From the NCBI RefSeq assembly GCF_024834045.1, contig NZ_JANUXW010000003.1, positions 248,001 through 312,000 of the forward strand: a stretch of DNA of 64,000 nt, given 5' to 3'. Origin of the DNA: Neisseria montereyensis. Its GTDB lineage: Bacteria; Pseudomonadota; Gammaproteobacteria; Burkholderiales; Neisseriaceae. Shown here piece after piece: positions 47,941 to 57,600 of the stretch; within the stretch, counting starts at the first letter, position 1; every line of letters starts with the position of its first letter. Both the position numbers and the translations under genes were made by a program. The notes beneath the pieces were generated by a model. It ran no database searches, was not told where the DNA came from, and saw only the letters and a list, made by a program, of their open reading frames with translations.

Positions 47941-47969
47941 ACTATAACGATATACGCGCGCGCTGTCAA
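47941..47969 (-). promoter_or_regulatory. Promoter of tRNA-Glu
   Basis: On the minus strand a perfect TTGACA (47969-47964) and TATAGT (47946-47941) are separated by 17 bases. Confidence 0.85.
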
Positions 47970-48077
47970 TAAAACGGCGGCATATCGTTTTTCAGACGGC
48001 CTAATCCTTCTATTCCGATAGAATAAAATCATAATATAGATTTTACATCACACCGGCCTATAATTAGGCACTTTATT

Positions 48078-48086
48078 TGCTATAAT
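48078..48086 (+). promoter_or_regulatory. Extended -10 promoter of rdgC
   Basis: TGCTATAAT is an extended -10 element 28 bases before the rdgC start. Confidence 0.5.
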
Positions 48087-48113
48087 GCGGCGGTTTAATC
48101 CGAAAGAAATATC

Positions 48114-49022
48114 ATGTGGTTCAAACAAGTCAGTTTTTATCCCTTGAATAAAAACAAACTGCCCGAATTGGAAACCTTAGCCGCCAAACTCACCGAAGCC
48201 GAATTCACCCCCTGCATGGGTTTGGATTGGTTTAGCGAAGGCTTTTCCGCTCCGGTTTCATTTTCACCCGAAACCGTGTTTCCCGCCGACTATACTTGGC
48301 GCATCGCCCTCAAAAAAGAAGAAAAAGTGCTGCCTGCCGGCGTGATTCGCGATATTCTCGACGAAAAAGTGGCGGAAATTCAAAATGCCGAAGCCCGCAA
48401 TGTCGGCCGTAAAGAAAAACAAGAATTAAAAGAACAGATTACCGACGATTTATTACCGCGCGCCTTTACCCGCAGCAGCCGCACCCAAGCCATTTTCGAT
48501 ATCAAACACGGTTATCTTTTTATAAACAATGCTTCGTCTGCCAAAGCGGAAGCCATGCTGACCAAATTGCGCGAAGCCTTAGGCGGCCTTGAAGCCCGCT
48601 TGCCGAACACCAAACAATCACCCTCTTCCAAAATGACCGACTGGCTTTTACAGGGCGCAGCCGAAGGCGGTTTCGAGCTCGATAGCGATTGCGAATTAAA
48701 AGGCACCGGCGACGTTGCCCCCGTAATCAAAATATCGAAACAGGATTTAACCGCAGACGAAGTGGTTCAGCATGTGAAAAGCGGCAAAACCGTTACCCAA
48801 CTCGGCTTGGTATGGCGCGAACAAATTGCATTCGTTTTAACGCAGGATTTCACCCTCAAACGCATCCAATATTTAGACGTTTTGCAGGAAGAAGCCGAGA
48901 GCCACGGCGACGATGCCGCCGCTTTAACATTTGCCTCCCAGATTTTAATGGTCGAAGCATTAAGCACCATGCTGGAAGAATTGGCCGGCTATTTAGGCGG
49001 CTGGCAGGAAAGCGCGGAATAA
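48114..49022 (+). CDS. rdgC: Recombination-associated protein RdgC
   Basis: A 302-aa ring-forming DNA-binding protein that restrains RecA; in Neisseria it influences pilin antigenic variation. The start MWFKQVSFYPLN and the following FTPCMGLDWFSEGF, LPAGVIRDILDEKVAEI, RAFTRSSRTQAIFDI and DWLLQGAAEGGFELDSDCEL are typical of the family. Length matches. It is preceded by an extended -10 promoter and a lone DUS. Confidence 0.95.
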   Translation: MWFKQVSFYPLNKNKLPELETLAAKLTEAEFTPCMGLDWFSEGFSAPVSFSPETVFPADYTWRIALKKEEKVLPAGVIRDILDEKVAEIQNAEARNVGRKEKQELKEQITDDLLPRAFTRSSRTQAIFDIKHGYLFINNASSAKAEAMLTKLREALGGLEARLPNTKQSPSSKMTDWLLQGAAEGGFELDSDCELKGTGDVAPVIKISKQDLTADEVVQHVKSGKTVTQLGLVWREQIAFVLTQDFTLKRIQYLDVLQEEAESHGDDAAALTFASQILMVEALSTMLEELAGYLGGWQESAE

Positions 49023-49126
49023 TCCGCCTACCGATAAACCAAACACCCACGGGCAAAACACCATACGGGTTTCAGACGGCCTGAAACATTCACGGCAACC
49101 CCGTGCCCCAACTTAAAGGAAAAACC

Positions 49127-49693
49127 ATGAGCATTAAATCAGACAAATGGATCCGCCGTATGAGTGAAGAGCACGGCATGATCGAACCGTTCGAACCCAA
49201 TCAGGTTAAAGAAGTCAACGGCCAAAAAATCATTTCATACGGCACGTCCAGCTACGGCTACGATATCCGCTGCGCCAACGAATTCAAAATTTTTACCAAT
49301 ATCAACAGCACCATTGTCGACCCGAAAAATTTCGACCCGAAAAACTTTGTTACCGTAGAAGACGACTGCTGCATTATCCCCCCCAACTCATTCGCCCTTG
49401 CCCGCACGGTCGAATATTTCCGCATTCCCCGCAACGTATTAACCGTATGCTTAGGCAAATCCACCTATGCGCGTTGCGGCATTATTGTGAATGTGACCCC
49501 GTTCGAGCCCGAATGGGAAGGCTATGTAACCCTAGAGTTTTCCAACACCACCCCGCTGCCCGCCAAAATCTACGCCGGCGAAGGCGTGGCACAAGTGCTG
49601 TTTTTTGAAAGCGACGAAGTATGCGAAGTTTCCTATAAAGACCGCAGCGGAAAATACATGGGGCAAACCGGCGTTACCCTGCCCAAAACCTAA
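49127..49693 (+). CDS. dcd: dCTP deaminase
   Basis: Converts dCTP to dUTP as a source of dTTP. The 188-aa trimeric enzyme begins [19 protein letters not shown] and shows the [17 protein letters not shown] substrate loop, [21 protein letters not shown] with the catalytic Glu, and the closing [15 protein letters not shown] lid. Length and motifs match. The ATG at 49127 has AAAGGAAAAA ahead; an earlier in-frame start at 49103 is not supported. Confidence 0.97.
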   Translation: MSIKSDKWIRRMSEEHGMIEPFEPNQVKEVNGQKIISYGTSSYGYDIRCANEFKIFTNINSTIVDPKNFDPKNFVTVEDDCCIIPPNSFALARTVEYFRIPRNVLTVCLGKSTYARCGIIVNVTPFEPEWEGYVTLEFSNTTPLPAKIYAGEGVAQVLFFESDEVCEVSYKDRSGKYMGQTGVTLPKT

Positions 49694-49829
49694 TCGAAAC
49701 CCGGCAGCCGAAATCAAACCAAACCGATTTTGGCTGCTATTATCCGTTTCAGACGGCCTAACCGTTTCAAACCGATTTCACCGTTATATTAAAGCCATTC
49801 TTTAATCAACGGCCTGCAAGGTAGGGAAT

Positions 49830-50600
49830 ATGTCGCAACGCATACGCACCCATTATGACAACCTCAAAGTCGCACAAGACGCACCGATTGAAGTCATCCG
49901 CGCGGCTTACCGTTCCCTTTGCAAAAAATACCACCCCGATCAAAACCCGAACAACCCCGATGCCGAACGCATTATGAGCCTGATTAACCGCTCCTATGCC
50001 GTTCTATCCGACCCCGAACAACGCCGCGCCCACGATGATTGGATTGCCGCCCAATCCCACCATCACCACCCTACACCCTCAAACACCCCCAAACATCAAC
50101 CGAGCGAAACATTCAGGCCGTCTGAAAACCCTCCTCAAGCCCAAGCAACCTTTACCCGCTTCTGGCTCGGCCTGGTATTTTTTGCCATTATCCTCAGCCT
50201 CCTATTTTGGTTTGCCAAACAACAGCGCGAAGCCGCCCCCGCCTACCCGACCACCCGCCTCGACACCCACACCCCCGCCACCTATCCCGAATTCGCCCAA
50301 TACATGCCCGGCTACCCCGTTTTAGCAGAACAAGGGCACAATATGGTTAAAATCGACAATCAAAACAAACACTCCGCCGTATTGGCACAAATTTTCCCAA
50401 ACAATAGCAAAACCGCCATCCGCACCATTTACATACCGCCCCAAGCCGACTTTACCGCGTTTAAATTAGCCGCCGGACAATATCGGCTGCATTACCGGCA
50501 ATTGGCCGATGATACGCAGGAAGAAGTTTTATTTGAATTGGATGAGCAGCAGGCAGACGCACGGGTGATTGTTTTGGAAGATAGGGGGTTGGGGATTTGA
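49830..50600 (+). CDS. J-domain membrane protein
   Basis: A 256-aa protein with an N-terminal J domain (HYDNLKVAQDAPIEVIRAAY, then KYHPDQNP with the HPD motif, and AYAVLSDPEQR-like helix), a Pro/His-rich linker at about 72-105, one membrane helix near 111-130, and a C-terminal domain of about 120 residues in the periplasm or cytoplasm. It should recruit DnaK to a membrane site; the client is unknown. Within the linker a DUS encodes RPSEN. It is the last gene with normal Neisseria signatures before the scar region. Confidence 0.85.
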   Translation: MSQRIRTHYDNLKVAQDAPIEVIRAAYRSLCKKYHPDQNPNNPDAERIMSLINRSYAVLSDPEQRRAHDDWIAAQSHHHHPTPSNTPKHQPSETFRPSENPPQAQATFTRFWLGLVFFAIILSLLFWFAKQQREAAPAYPTTRLDTHTPATYPEFAQYMPGYPVLAEQGHNMVKIDNQNKHSAVLAQIFPNNSKTAIRTIYIPPQADFTAFKLAAGQYRLHYRQLADDTQEEVLFELDEQQADARVIVLEDRGLGI

Positions 50601-50631
50601 GAGAGTTGGGAAAGATAAGGGGAATATACTT

Positions 50632-50671
50632 ACAAGGCCGTCTGAAAGGTTAAATGGCTTTCAAACGGCCT
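50632..50671. terminator. Imperfect DUS pair, last DUS of the core region
   Basis: AAGGCCGTCTGAAAG and CTTTCAAACGGCCT form a stem with one mismatch. No complete DUS core was seen beyond this point. Confidence 0.55.
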
Positions 50672-50810
50672 AATCAAGGTCAAGTATTAAATATAATTAT
50701 TGTATTAGAAAAAGCTTAATCAATATTATATAAACCAACTTATTTTTTAATAAAGAAGATAAATATGAATAATAAAAATCTATTAAGCGATTTAATCGCA
50801 GTTATCAGAC

Positions 50811-50951
50811 GGAGGTTTTAGACTACACCTTTTTAATAATTTAAATGAAGTGAATCAACTTACTGAAGATTGGATCAAGGTTTATAATACCGGAAGACCT
50901 TATAATTCACTGAATGATATGACGCCCTCTAGGTACAGACAACGGGCTTAA
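50811..50951 (+). pseudogene. IS3-type transposase, C-terminal remnant
   Basis: One frame reads FNNLNEVNQLTEDW and then YNTGRPYNSLNDMTPSRY before a stop at 50949-50951. This is the ending of IS3-family (rve domain) transposases, where the final Glu helix is followed by YN-x-x-RPH/Y-x-SL-x-x-TP. No start, DDE residues or terminal repeats remain. It marks an old insertion at the edge of the foreign block. Confidence 0.8.
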
Positions 50952-51114
50952 ATAGTCTACGATAATGGTCGTATTAAGAATGGGGTATTTATAATATAAA
51001 GCTAAATCGGCAAAGAATATTTGACATCTGGTATTCATTTCAATATATTTTCAAGGTAAATTATATTGTGGGTTATTTTATTTGAAGCATTCCTTAACTG
51101 TCTCTATTGAGGTC

Positions 51115-51225
51115 ATGGCAAAACGCAATAGCCCCCAAGAGGAGTATGAGACATAGCCAAAGATAGATGATCGCTGGTTATCAGTGGACGAAATCAAGTT
51201 TTCAAATCAGGTTGATGCATTTTAA
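51115..51225 (+). pseudogene. Decayed HTH/excisionase-like gene start
   Basis: A start with GAGG ahead of ATG at 51115 reads MAK, then after a one-base shift KRNSPQEEYET and a stop, followed in the same frame by PKIDDRWLSVDEI. The DDRWLSVDEI string is the usual opening of small MerR-like or excisionase-like helix-turn-helix proteins. The expected helix is missing: the frame enters the inverted repeat at 51200 and ends at 51225. One indel, one stop and one truncation make it non-functional. Confidence 0.45.
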
Positions 51226-51258
51226 ACTGGGTTTAAAATGCATCAACCTGATTTGAAA
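51200..51258. repeat. Perfect 28-bp inverted repeat with a 3-nt centre
   Basis: The arm TTTCAAATCAGGTTGATGCA and onward (51200-51227) is exactly complementary to 51231-51258, with TGG between. No T-run follows and no gene ends there, so an ordinary terminator is unlikely. Its place, cutting the HTH remnant, suggests two abutted element ends or a footprint of excision. Confidence 0.85.
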
Positions 51259-51404
51259 TACAATCAAAGCCTTATCAATAACAGTAATTTTGTAAGACAT
51301 GTAATATCAGCATGTTATGACCTCTTGAATTATTTGGCACACCGGTTGCTAAAGACCAAGTGCAGAAAGAAACGCAATTGGTTGAAAAAGCAAAAGGAGC
51401 AACG

Positions 51405-51685
51405 ATGCTATCATTTATAGTCACTTCAATTATCGACGGAGATACCTTCGAGGTGTCACCGGAGTGGAAATGGAACGGTGAGACCGGAACCAAGTCCGTC
51501 CCGCCGGTTATAATGCTCCGGAATTGCACACCGCCAAAGGTCAGAAAGCGAAGGATGCTTTGTCAAAGCTTATCCATTGGCAGCAGGTTGAACTCAGGAC
51601 CGCTTACAAAGTGGATCGGGGCCGACTGGTCTGCGAAGTATTTGTCGGGAGCAGAAACCTTGCTGAGTTTTTCCCCGAGTATTGA
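51405..51685 (+). pseudogene. Staphylococcal-nuclease-like gene with a frameshift
   Basis: From an ATG with AAGGAG ahead the frame reads MLSFIVTSIIDGDTFEV, the standard SNase start with the calcium-site Asp residues. The match then continues in another frame with VRPAGYNAPELHTAKGQKAK and DRGRLVCEVFVGS, ending at TGA 51683-51685. A single missing base near 51494 explains the change. The joined product would be about 93 aa and would keep the equivalents of D21, R35, D40, T41, E43 and R87. As it stands, the gene is broken unless the shift is a sequencing error or programmed. It precedes the VWA gene by 46 bases. Confidence 0.7.
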
Positions 51686-51731
51686 GAATTGTATGAAATT
51701 GAAACCAGCAAATTAATCAGGAGAATGATCC

Positions 51732-52442
51732 ATGTTTGATCCTAAAAAGTTCACCACCCCAACCGCCAAACCGCTTCCCATCGTTCTGCTTCTGGATGTC
51801 AGCTCCAGCATGTACGGAGATAAAATCGAGAACCTTAACAAGGCCGTCGAGGATATGCTCGACACCTTTGCGCAAGAAGAAAAGATGGAGACTGATATTC
51901 TTGTTTCCGTCATCACTTTCGGAAACCAAGTTGAACTACAGGTGCCCTATACCAAGGCTTCTCAGGTGCAGTGGCAAGGTCTGCAGGCAAATGGTATGAC
52001 CCCGATGGGAACAGCCCTCAAAATGGCTAAGGCCATGATCGAGGACAAGGAGACCACTCCATCCCGCGCTTACCGCCCGACTGTTGTCCTTGTTTCTGAC
52101 GGCCAGCCTAATGACAGCTGGGAAAGACCGCTAGAGGACTTTATCTCCGAAGGACGCTCTTCCAAATGTGACCGCATGGCAATGGCTATCGGACGTGATG
52201 CTGATGAGACGGTTCTTAAGCGTTTTATCGAGGGGACGCCCCATGACCTTTTCTATGCGGAAAACGCTGGACAACTCCATGAATTTTTCCAGCGTGTGAC
52301 CATGTCGGTGACAATGCGTACCCAATCCAAGAACCCGAACGTGGTACCGGCTCCGTCGGAGATCAAGCTGGACGGTGGCAGCGTTAAGTCGTTGACAACC
52401 GGAAATGCGGCTGCTTCATCTGATGATGAAGGTTACTGGTAA
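51732..52442 (+). CDS. TerY-like von Willebrand factor A domain protein
   Basis: A 236-aa soluble VWA protein. The metal-ion-dependent adhesion site is complete: D22-x-S24-x-S26 in LLDVSSSM, Thr90 in GMTPMGTAL, and Asp123 in VSDGQPND. The 22-residue lead and the FYAENAGQLHEFFQRVT ending match TerY/YegL proteins, which pair with a PP2C phosphatase and a kinase in stress or phage-response clusters. The tail after residue 205 is Ser/Asp-rich and probably disordered. It is the first gene of the foreign operon, with a GGAGAATG ribosome binding site and 21 bases to the next gene. Confidence 0.9.
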   Translation: MFDPKKFTTPTAKPLPIVLLLDVSSSMYGDKIENLNKAVEDMLDTFAQEEKMETDILVSVITFGNQVELQVPYTKASQVQWQGLQANGMTPMGTALKMAKAMIEDKETTPSRAYRPTVVLVSDGQPNDSWERPLEDFISEGRSSKCDRMAMAIGRDADETVLKRFIEGTPHDLFYAENAGQLHEFFQRVTMSVTMRTQSKNPNVVPAPSEIKLDGGSVKSLTTGNAAASSDDEGYW

Positions 52443-52463
52443 ACAAAAATTTGGAGGTAAATC

Positions 52464-52733
52464 ATGCCACAAGCAATTGGCGATCCTGATGAACTTGACC
52501 GTTTCGCGCAGTCTCTGATGCAGTTCATCGACACGTTGAATGAAGCGGTTAACGGTTTGAATCATAGCTTTAGTTCCCTCAGGGATACCTGGCAGGACGA
52601 AAAACGAGCGAGTTTTGAAGAGGACTATAACGCGCTGGTGCAGCAACTTTCTCATTTTGAAGTGAGCGCATCGGAACAGGTCCCTTATCTTCACGCACTG
52701 GCATCACGTTTAAGAGATTATTTACAGAGTTAG
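52464..52733 (+). CDS. WXG100-like small helical protein
   Basis: An 89-aa protein predicted to fold as two long helices with a central turn. In the turn and second helix it has W-Q-D-E-K-R-A-S-F-E-E-D-Y, the pattern of Trp followed eight residues later by Phe and four later by Tyr that WXG100/ESX proteins show, with WQD in place of WxG. Size also fits. WXG100 proteins are secreted or structural partners of FtsK/SpoIIIE-type ATPases in type VII systems, and such an ATPase is encoded four genes on. The assignment is by pattern, not by a verified match. Confidence 0.65.
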   Translation: MPQAIGDPDELDRFAQSLMQFIDTLNEAVNGLNHSFSSLRDTWQDEKRASFEEDYNALVQQLSHFEVSASEQVPYLHALASRLRDYLQS

Positions 52734-52747
52734 AGTTAAGGTGGGGA

Positions 52748-54076
52748 ATGGCGCACGTATCAGTTGGACAAATTGAGAACCTCGAGGAGGCAATAGCCGG
52801 TCTTCAGTCGGCCTATGACTCGATGGAGAGTGCCTGTCAAGCCCAGATTGCTGCGGCTGAAGCCAAGTTGGCTGAAACGCAGCAGGAAGCTGATAGCAGT
52901 GCTCAACTACTGGACGCTGCTATGGAAGCCGAGATGGAGGCCGGGCAACAGCTGGAACAGACTAATGAGCTGCTCGCCTCGGCCAATGAGCAGTTGAGCT
53001 CTACTTGTTCATCTCTTTCTGCCTGCGAAGCGAGTGGCAGTTATGATGAGGATGGCAACTATGAACCTCCCAACTGTTCGTCTGAAGAAGCTGATTTCGC
53101 CGCCGCTGAATCAGCGGTCGCCGAAGCGGAATCCACTGTTATGGCAGCTGAGGAAGCGTTGGAAGCAGCGAAAAACCATCGCATGCAGATGGGGCAGAGA
53201 AATGAAATGGCTCGTCAGTGTCTTGATATGGCGAGTCAGCTGGCGGAAACCGTTCAGACGGAGTGTGCGACCCGGCTTGCCAGTGCGGCGGCTCACCTTG
53301 AGACTGGCAGAGCCCGGCTGAAAAGCGCGAAAACGGCTCTGAACGCCTACCTTGATACGCACCCTCCTGCAGCGGAGTTTTATTCATGGCTGAAATGGTC
53401 TCCGGACCCTAGCAAACCGGTTACTCCGAAAGACCTGCATTCTCGCCTGAATCTCTCAGTTGAACAGCTGCTCTATTATTTTGAATACCTCGCCGATCGT
53501 GATCCGGCATTCAGAGCCAAGATTGCCGACTACAGAAGCCAGCTTGAAGCTGCAAACGGTCCAGCAGAAAGGCATGCGGTTCAGCTCAAGATTCGCCGAA
53601 ACCTGAGTGGATATTGTGCGGAAAAAATTGTGGAACAGGCATTAGGCCCGCTCGGATATAAGGCGGACACGCAGGCCCATACCACATTTGAGGACGGCCG
53701 ATATACCAAAACAGATCTGATCATAGAGGACCTCAAAGTGCCAGTTATTCTCAGTCGCGGTGAAGTCATGAGTGCGCCTGCCGGTGGATCTATCGCCATT
53801 GAAGTGAAGTGCGGCCGGGCGTCGTACCTCTATTCTCAGAAAGACCACATGGTTTTTCAGTCCGGCGGACATCAGAAAGCCAATACCTCGATGACGGTAT
53901 GTTCACGCGACATCAAGGATTTAACTCCAGAACAGGAAGAAGAACTGCGTGAAGCCCTTCGGAATGCCGGTTCACCTATAATGGGTATGCTCCCGACAAA
54001 AGACGAGATCGACAAAGCCTGCTGGGACATGGTGACCGATTCTATTGCAAATAACGGAGGAGCTTATGAAAATTAA
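52748..54076 (+). CDS. Coiled-coil protein with C-terminal PD-(D/E)XK-type nuclease domain
   Basis: A 442-aa protein of two parts. Residues 1-210 are heptad-rich coiled coil (Ala/Glu/Gln-rich) with a Cys-containing loop at about 85-115. Residues about 290-400 look like a restriction-endonuclease fold: Asp323 in TKTDLIIED, then IAIEVKCGRASY with Glu352 and Lys354 forming the D...ExK site. The layout, helical delivery-type N terminus plus nuclease C terminus, is like LXG/WXG-linked effectors, but it could also be an intracellular DNA-cutting subunit. No immunity gene is obvious. It overlaps the next gene by 11 bases. Confidence 0.65.
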   Translation: MAHVSVGQIENLEEAIAGLQSAYDSMESACQAQIAAAEAKLAETQQEADSSAQLLDAAMEAEMEAGQQLEQTNELLASANEQLSSTCSSLSACEASGSYDEDGNYEPPNCSSEEADFAAAESAVAEAESTVMAAEEALEAAKNHRMQMGQRNEMARQCLDMASQLAETVQTECATRLASAAAHLETGRARLKSAKTALNAYLDTHPPAAEFYSWLKWSPDPSKPVTPKDLHSRLNLSVEQLLYYFEYLADRDPAFRAKIADYRSQLEAANGPAERHAVQLKIRRNLSGYCAEKIVEQALGPLGYKADTQAHTTFEDGRYTKTDLIIEDLKVPVILSRGEVMSAPAGGSIAIEVKCGRASYLYSQKDHMVFQSGGHQKANTSMTVCSRDIKDLTPEQEEELREALRNAGSPIMGMLPTKDEIDKACWDMVTDSIANNGGAYEN

Positions 54077-54443
54077 AATCGCTCTGATACCCAGTGAACA
54101 CACCAGTAAGGCTCAGGATCTTTCCTCCAAGCTCCAGAATGCGATGGAGGCAGGTGAGATGAGTACTGTTGACCAGCTCACGGAAGAGCTGATTTCATTA
54201 ACGGATAGCGAGCAATCCTTGTCTCTGTCGGAAAAATACTGGCACCAGCTGATTGAAAAGGTCAGAAGCTTTGATGACGTTTTCAAGTCTGACTACGTCA
54301 TGGCCAAACCGCAACTCGAGACGATTATTGCAGCCGGTGTGGCTGAAGCATTTGCGGATGTTTCAGGTGTTGTTGAGCGGGCATTGAAGGCTGATGGTGT
54401 CGTCCTCCAGCTACCGTTTGAAGAGGCGGATGCCGATGTTTGA
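54066..54443 (+). CDS. Small helical protein of unknown function
   Basis: A 125-aa acidic, mostly helical protein that starts MKIKIALIPSEHTSK and ends EEADADV. I do not recognise a family. The start overlaps the nuclease gene by 11 bases and has GGAGGAG just ahead, so it is well expressed and coupled. Its place between the nuclease gene and the FtsK gene suggests an adaptor or an inhibitor of the nuclease; that is a guess. Confidence 0.7.
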   Translation: MKIKIALIPSEHTSKAQDLSSKLQNAMEAGEMSTVDQLTEELISLTDSEQSLSLSEKYWHQLIEKVRSFDDVFKSDYVMAKPQLETIIAAGVAEAFADVSGVVERALKADGVVLQLPFEEADADV

Positions 54444-54657
54444 TGATTTATTTAATGCGACTTCACAACAGATGGGCAGATTTTCTGACACAGTCAGGGA
54501 CGAGTTTGGCCAGTCAATTGTTTCAGACGTTTTCGAGCCTCTATTGCAGGACATATCCGGCCTTCAGAAAATGGGAGAGTTATTTCAAACCAGAGCTGCT
54601 GAAATTGATCAGCTAACAGGAGAACTGCAATCGATAGGAAGCATGAGCCATGAGTAA
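54436..54657 (+). CDS. Small helical protein of unknown function, WXG-like size
   Basis: A 73-aa protein, MFDDLFNATSQQ to SIGSMSHE, predicted to be two helices. It could be a second small partner of the FtsK-type ATPase, but no WxG motif is present. The ATG at 54436 (GAGG nine bases ahead) overlaps the previous gene by 8 bases; an ATG at 54430 would add two residues. It overlaps the FtsK gene by 8 bases. No family recognised. Confidence 0.65.
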   Translation: MFDDLFNATSQQMGRFSDTVRDEFGQSIVSDVFEPLLQDISGLQKMGELFQTRAAEIDQLTGELQSIGSMSHE

Positions 54658-57600
54658 AAGTGGGAAACACAGGGAGTCCATGCCTAAGCGATTGTTTGAT
54701 GCCGTTGGTGCATTGAATAAGGCGATTCTAAGGAAAGAAGATATCTTCCATCAGCTTGAAACAGAATTCAAGCAATCGGAGCAGGACTACGACAGAACCG
54801 TGGCTAATCTCAGAGCTATCAGCGACTCAGCAGAGAGAGGCGAATTCGTCGCGCTGTATGATAAAGATAGAGGCTTGCAGAAAGATCTGCAATCACTAAG
54901 CGATGAGATCCGCAGCATAGAGGATCATATCAAACAGATTGAAAAAGCTATCTCCGATCTCGAGAGTGATAAGGACAGACTTGACCGTGAAATCAACGAG
55001 CGCCCCATCTTAATTTCAATTGTGAAATATGTATTCGGTGATATTGAACGTGAGGAATCCGAAAGAATTCAAAGAGAAATTCAGCAGAATGAGCTTGGTA
55101 AAGATGATTTAATAAAAACAAGATCCAAACTCAGCTCCCGAAAGGCTGGTTTGGAGAATCGCCAGAATGACCTAAAAGTTGAGCTTTCCAATATACAGGC
55201 GAAGATTAAGCGGTTGAGCGATTCCAAACTCGCGGGAGCCAGAAAACGAAATGATGCGTTGAATGCTCTCAAGTCAAAAAAAGAGCGGATTCGAGATATG
55301 AAACAGCAGGTACATGATGATTTTGAGAAGGAATGGGTTTCGGCCCTCAAAAATCTTGATGACCTGTGCAAAAGAGTCCGCCAGCGCCAGCCGCATCTGA
55401 ATGAGTTAACAATTGAAAATATCAACACGGGCACGCATTTTCCTGACGCTCTGGCATTCGGGCGTATGTACCTAACCTATCAGAACTGGAAAGGCTATAT
55501 CCCACGACTGATCCCCTTTCCATTCAAGAAATCCCTCTGGTTGCCTGACCAGACTACAGGACATCGGCTGATTCACCAACTAATTCTCCGGCTGATGCAC
55601 TGCATGCCGGTCGGCAATGTTGAAATTACCGCTGCAGATCCGCTGAGACTGGGCACGTCTCTGGGCCCCTTTCTTCCTCTGCTGAAAGTGAAGCGGCTCT
55701 TTCCCGAGCAGCGAGTGCTGACCCGGTCGGACGAGCTGGAAAATGCGCTGGCCCTGTTGACGGATTATGTCGAGGATCTGCTTCAGAATAAATTTAAGGG
55801 AGAGATTAAGAGCTGGTCCGCCTACAACTCGGCAAACAGCAGCAATCCCATACCCTACAAACTACTATCTATTTTCGGGATGCCGGAACAATTGACGGAC
55901 AAAAGCCTCTGGTACCTTGGCCGCCTTCTGGAATACGGTCCTGTCTGCGGCGTGCTTCCGGTGTTGACCATTGATGAAGATCGGCTGGAGGATCGAAAGT
56001 TTACAGGACTACGCACCGCGATAGACAAATATTCTAAGAGAATGGATTCCATTGTTCCGGCAGAGATACTGACCAAGCATGTTTCTGAAATCAGCGTTGT
56101 GGAGGAACAGGAGTTCTGGCCAGAACGTTCTGAACTAGCGAATTTTCTGGCATCCATATCAGACCGATATGAACAGAGCTCAAAATTCAGTAAGAGTCTG
56201 ACGGATCTCTGGTGCAATTCGGACTACTGGGGGCAAGACGCTGTTCAGGGCATACAGGTGCCGATCGGCTGGACTTCGAATGGCAAGATCGTTCCTTTCT
56301 CAATTGGCGGGGTGAATACCGAACACCATGTTCTTCTGGCCGGGCGTTCAGGCTCAGGTAAATCAAACTTGCTCCATATTCTGATTCATAGCCTTTGCCA
56401 CACATATTCACCCTCAGAGTTGAATATCTATCTGCTGGATTACAAACAGGGCACAGAATTCAGTGTTTATGCTTCCCCTCCGCTGCCTCAGGCGAAACTG
56501 GTGGCCACAGAGAGTGATCCCGAATACGGTGTCACTGTTCTGACACATTTGACCGAGGAACTTGAAAAACGCGCTCAGGAGTTCAAAAGCCGGTCTGTCC
56601 GCGACTTTTATGAATACAGAGAATCTTCAACAACTGAACTTCCGCGTATTCTGCTGATTATTGATGAGTTTCAGATCCTGTTTTCTGAAGGCAGACAAGT
56701 AGCTGAACCTGCAGAGAAAATGTTGAACCAACTACTGAGACAAGGACGAGCCTATGGCATACATGTGCTGCTGTCCACGCAGACACTAAAAGGAATCCAG
56801 TCTCTTTCAATGGGTCAGCTAATAAGCCAGATCGGCTGCCGGATCGCCCTTGCCTGTAGCGAGGAAGATTCCGCGATGATTCTTGGCAACAGTAACTGGG
56901 AGGCTTCCAAATTGAGCAGCCCCCCAGAGGGGATCATTAACAATTCCAACGGGGCAAAATCGGCAAATCAACGGTTTCTGATTCCATTTGCCGATCGAGA
57001 ATTGTGCAAAAATCACATTGCCAAGATTACTCAGGTGGCCAACCAACGTGGTTACAGTAGTTCGACAAAAGTATTTAACGGCTCGCGTCTGCCTGAAATG
57101 CCCGCAGTTGATTGGTTCAACTCAAAAAACCACGAAACGATACAGTTACACCTTGGTGAAAGGTTGAGTTTTGAAGCCGAACCGCTCTCGCTGGCTCTTG
57201 TTAACCGGCCGTCATCAAATTTGCTGATATGCGGCTATAACGACGCAATCCATGACGGACTGCTCGCCTCCATCCTTCAAAGCTTGGATTCTCAGGATGG
57301 CATTGATGAGATCATCTACTTTAATGGGCGCTCCATCATACCGGTGGGTGCATCAAAATATCTCGATGGTTCCGGGAAAAAAACCGTTTCCAAATACGAT
57401 AGTGTTCCCACGCTGAATCTGACCGAGATTTCCGGGAAATTAAAGCAATCAAAAAGAATCGTGATTATTGACGGGCTGGATTTGACCAAAGAATTTCACT
57501 CCGGACCGGCGAGTGTTAGACCGGTGAAGAAAGATGAGCCATCTTCACCAGAAGAGAGTCTGAAAAAAATTCTCGAAGACGGTCCGCTACAAGGGACATT

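Noticed and set aside
51238-51420. 60-codon plus-strand frame before the nuclease-like gene
   Set aside because: It starts inside the inverted repeat, is composed of basic low-complexity residues at the end and overlaps the better supported nuclease frame.
53255-53263. DUS inside the foreign operon
   Set aside because: TTCAGACGG is followed by A instead of C, so it is an incomplete match expected by chance. A second partial match near 54520 is shorter.
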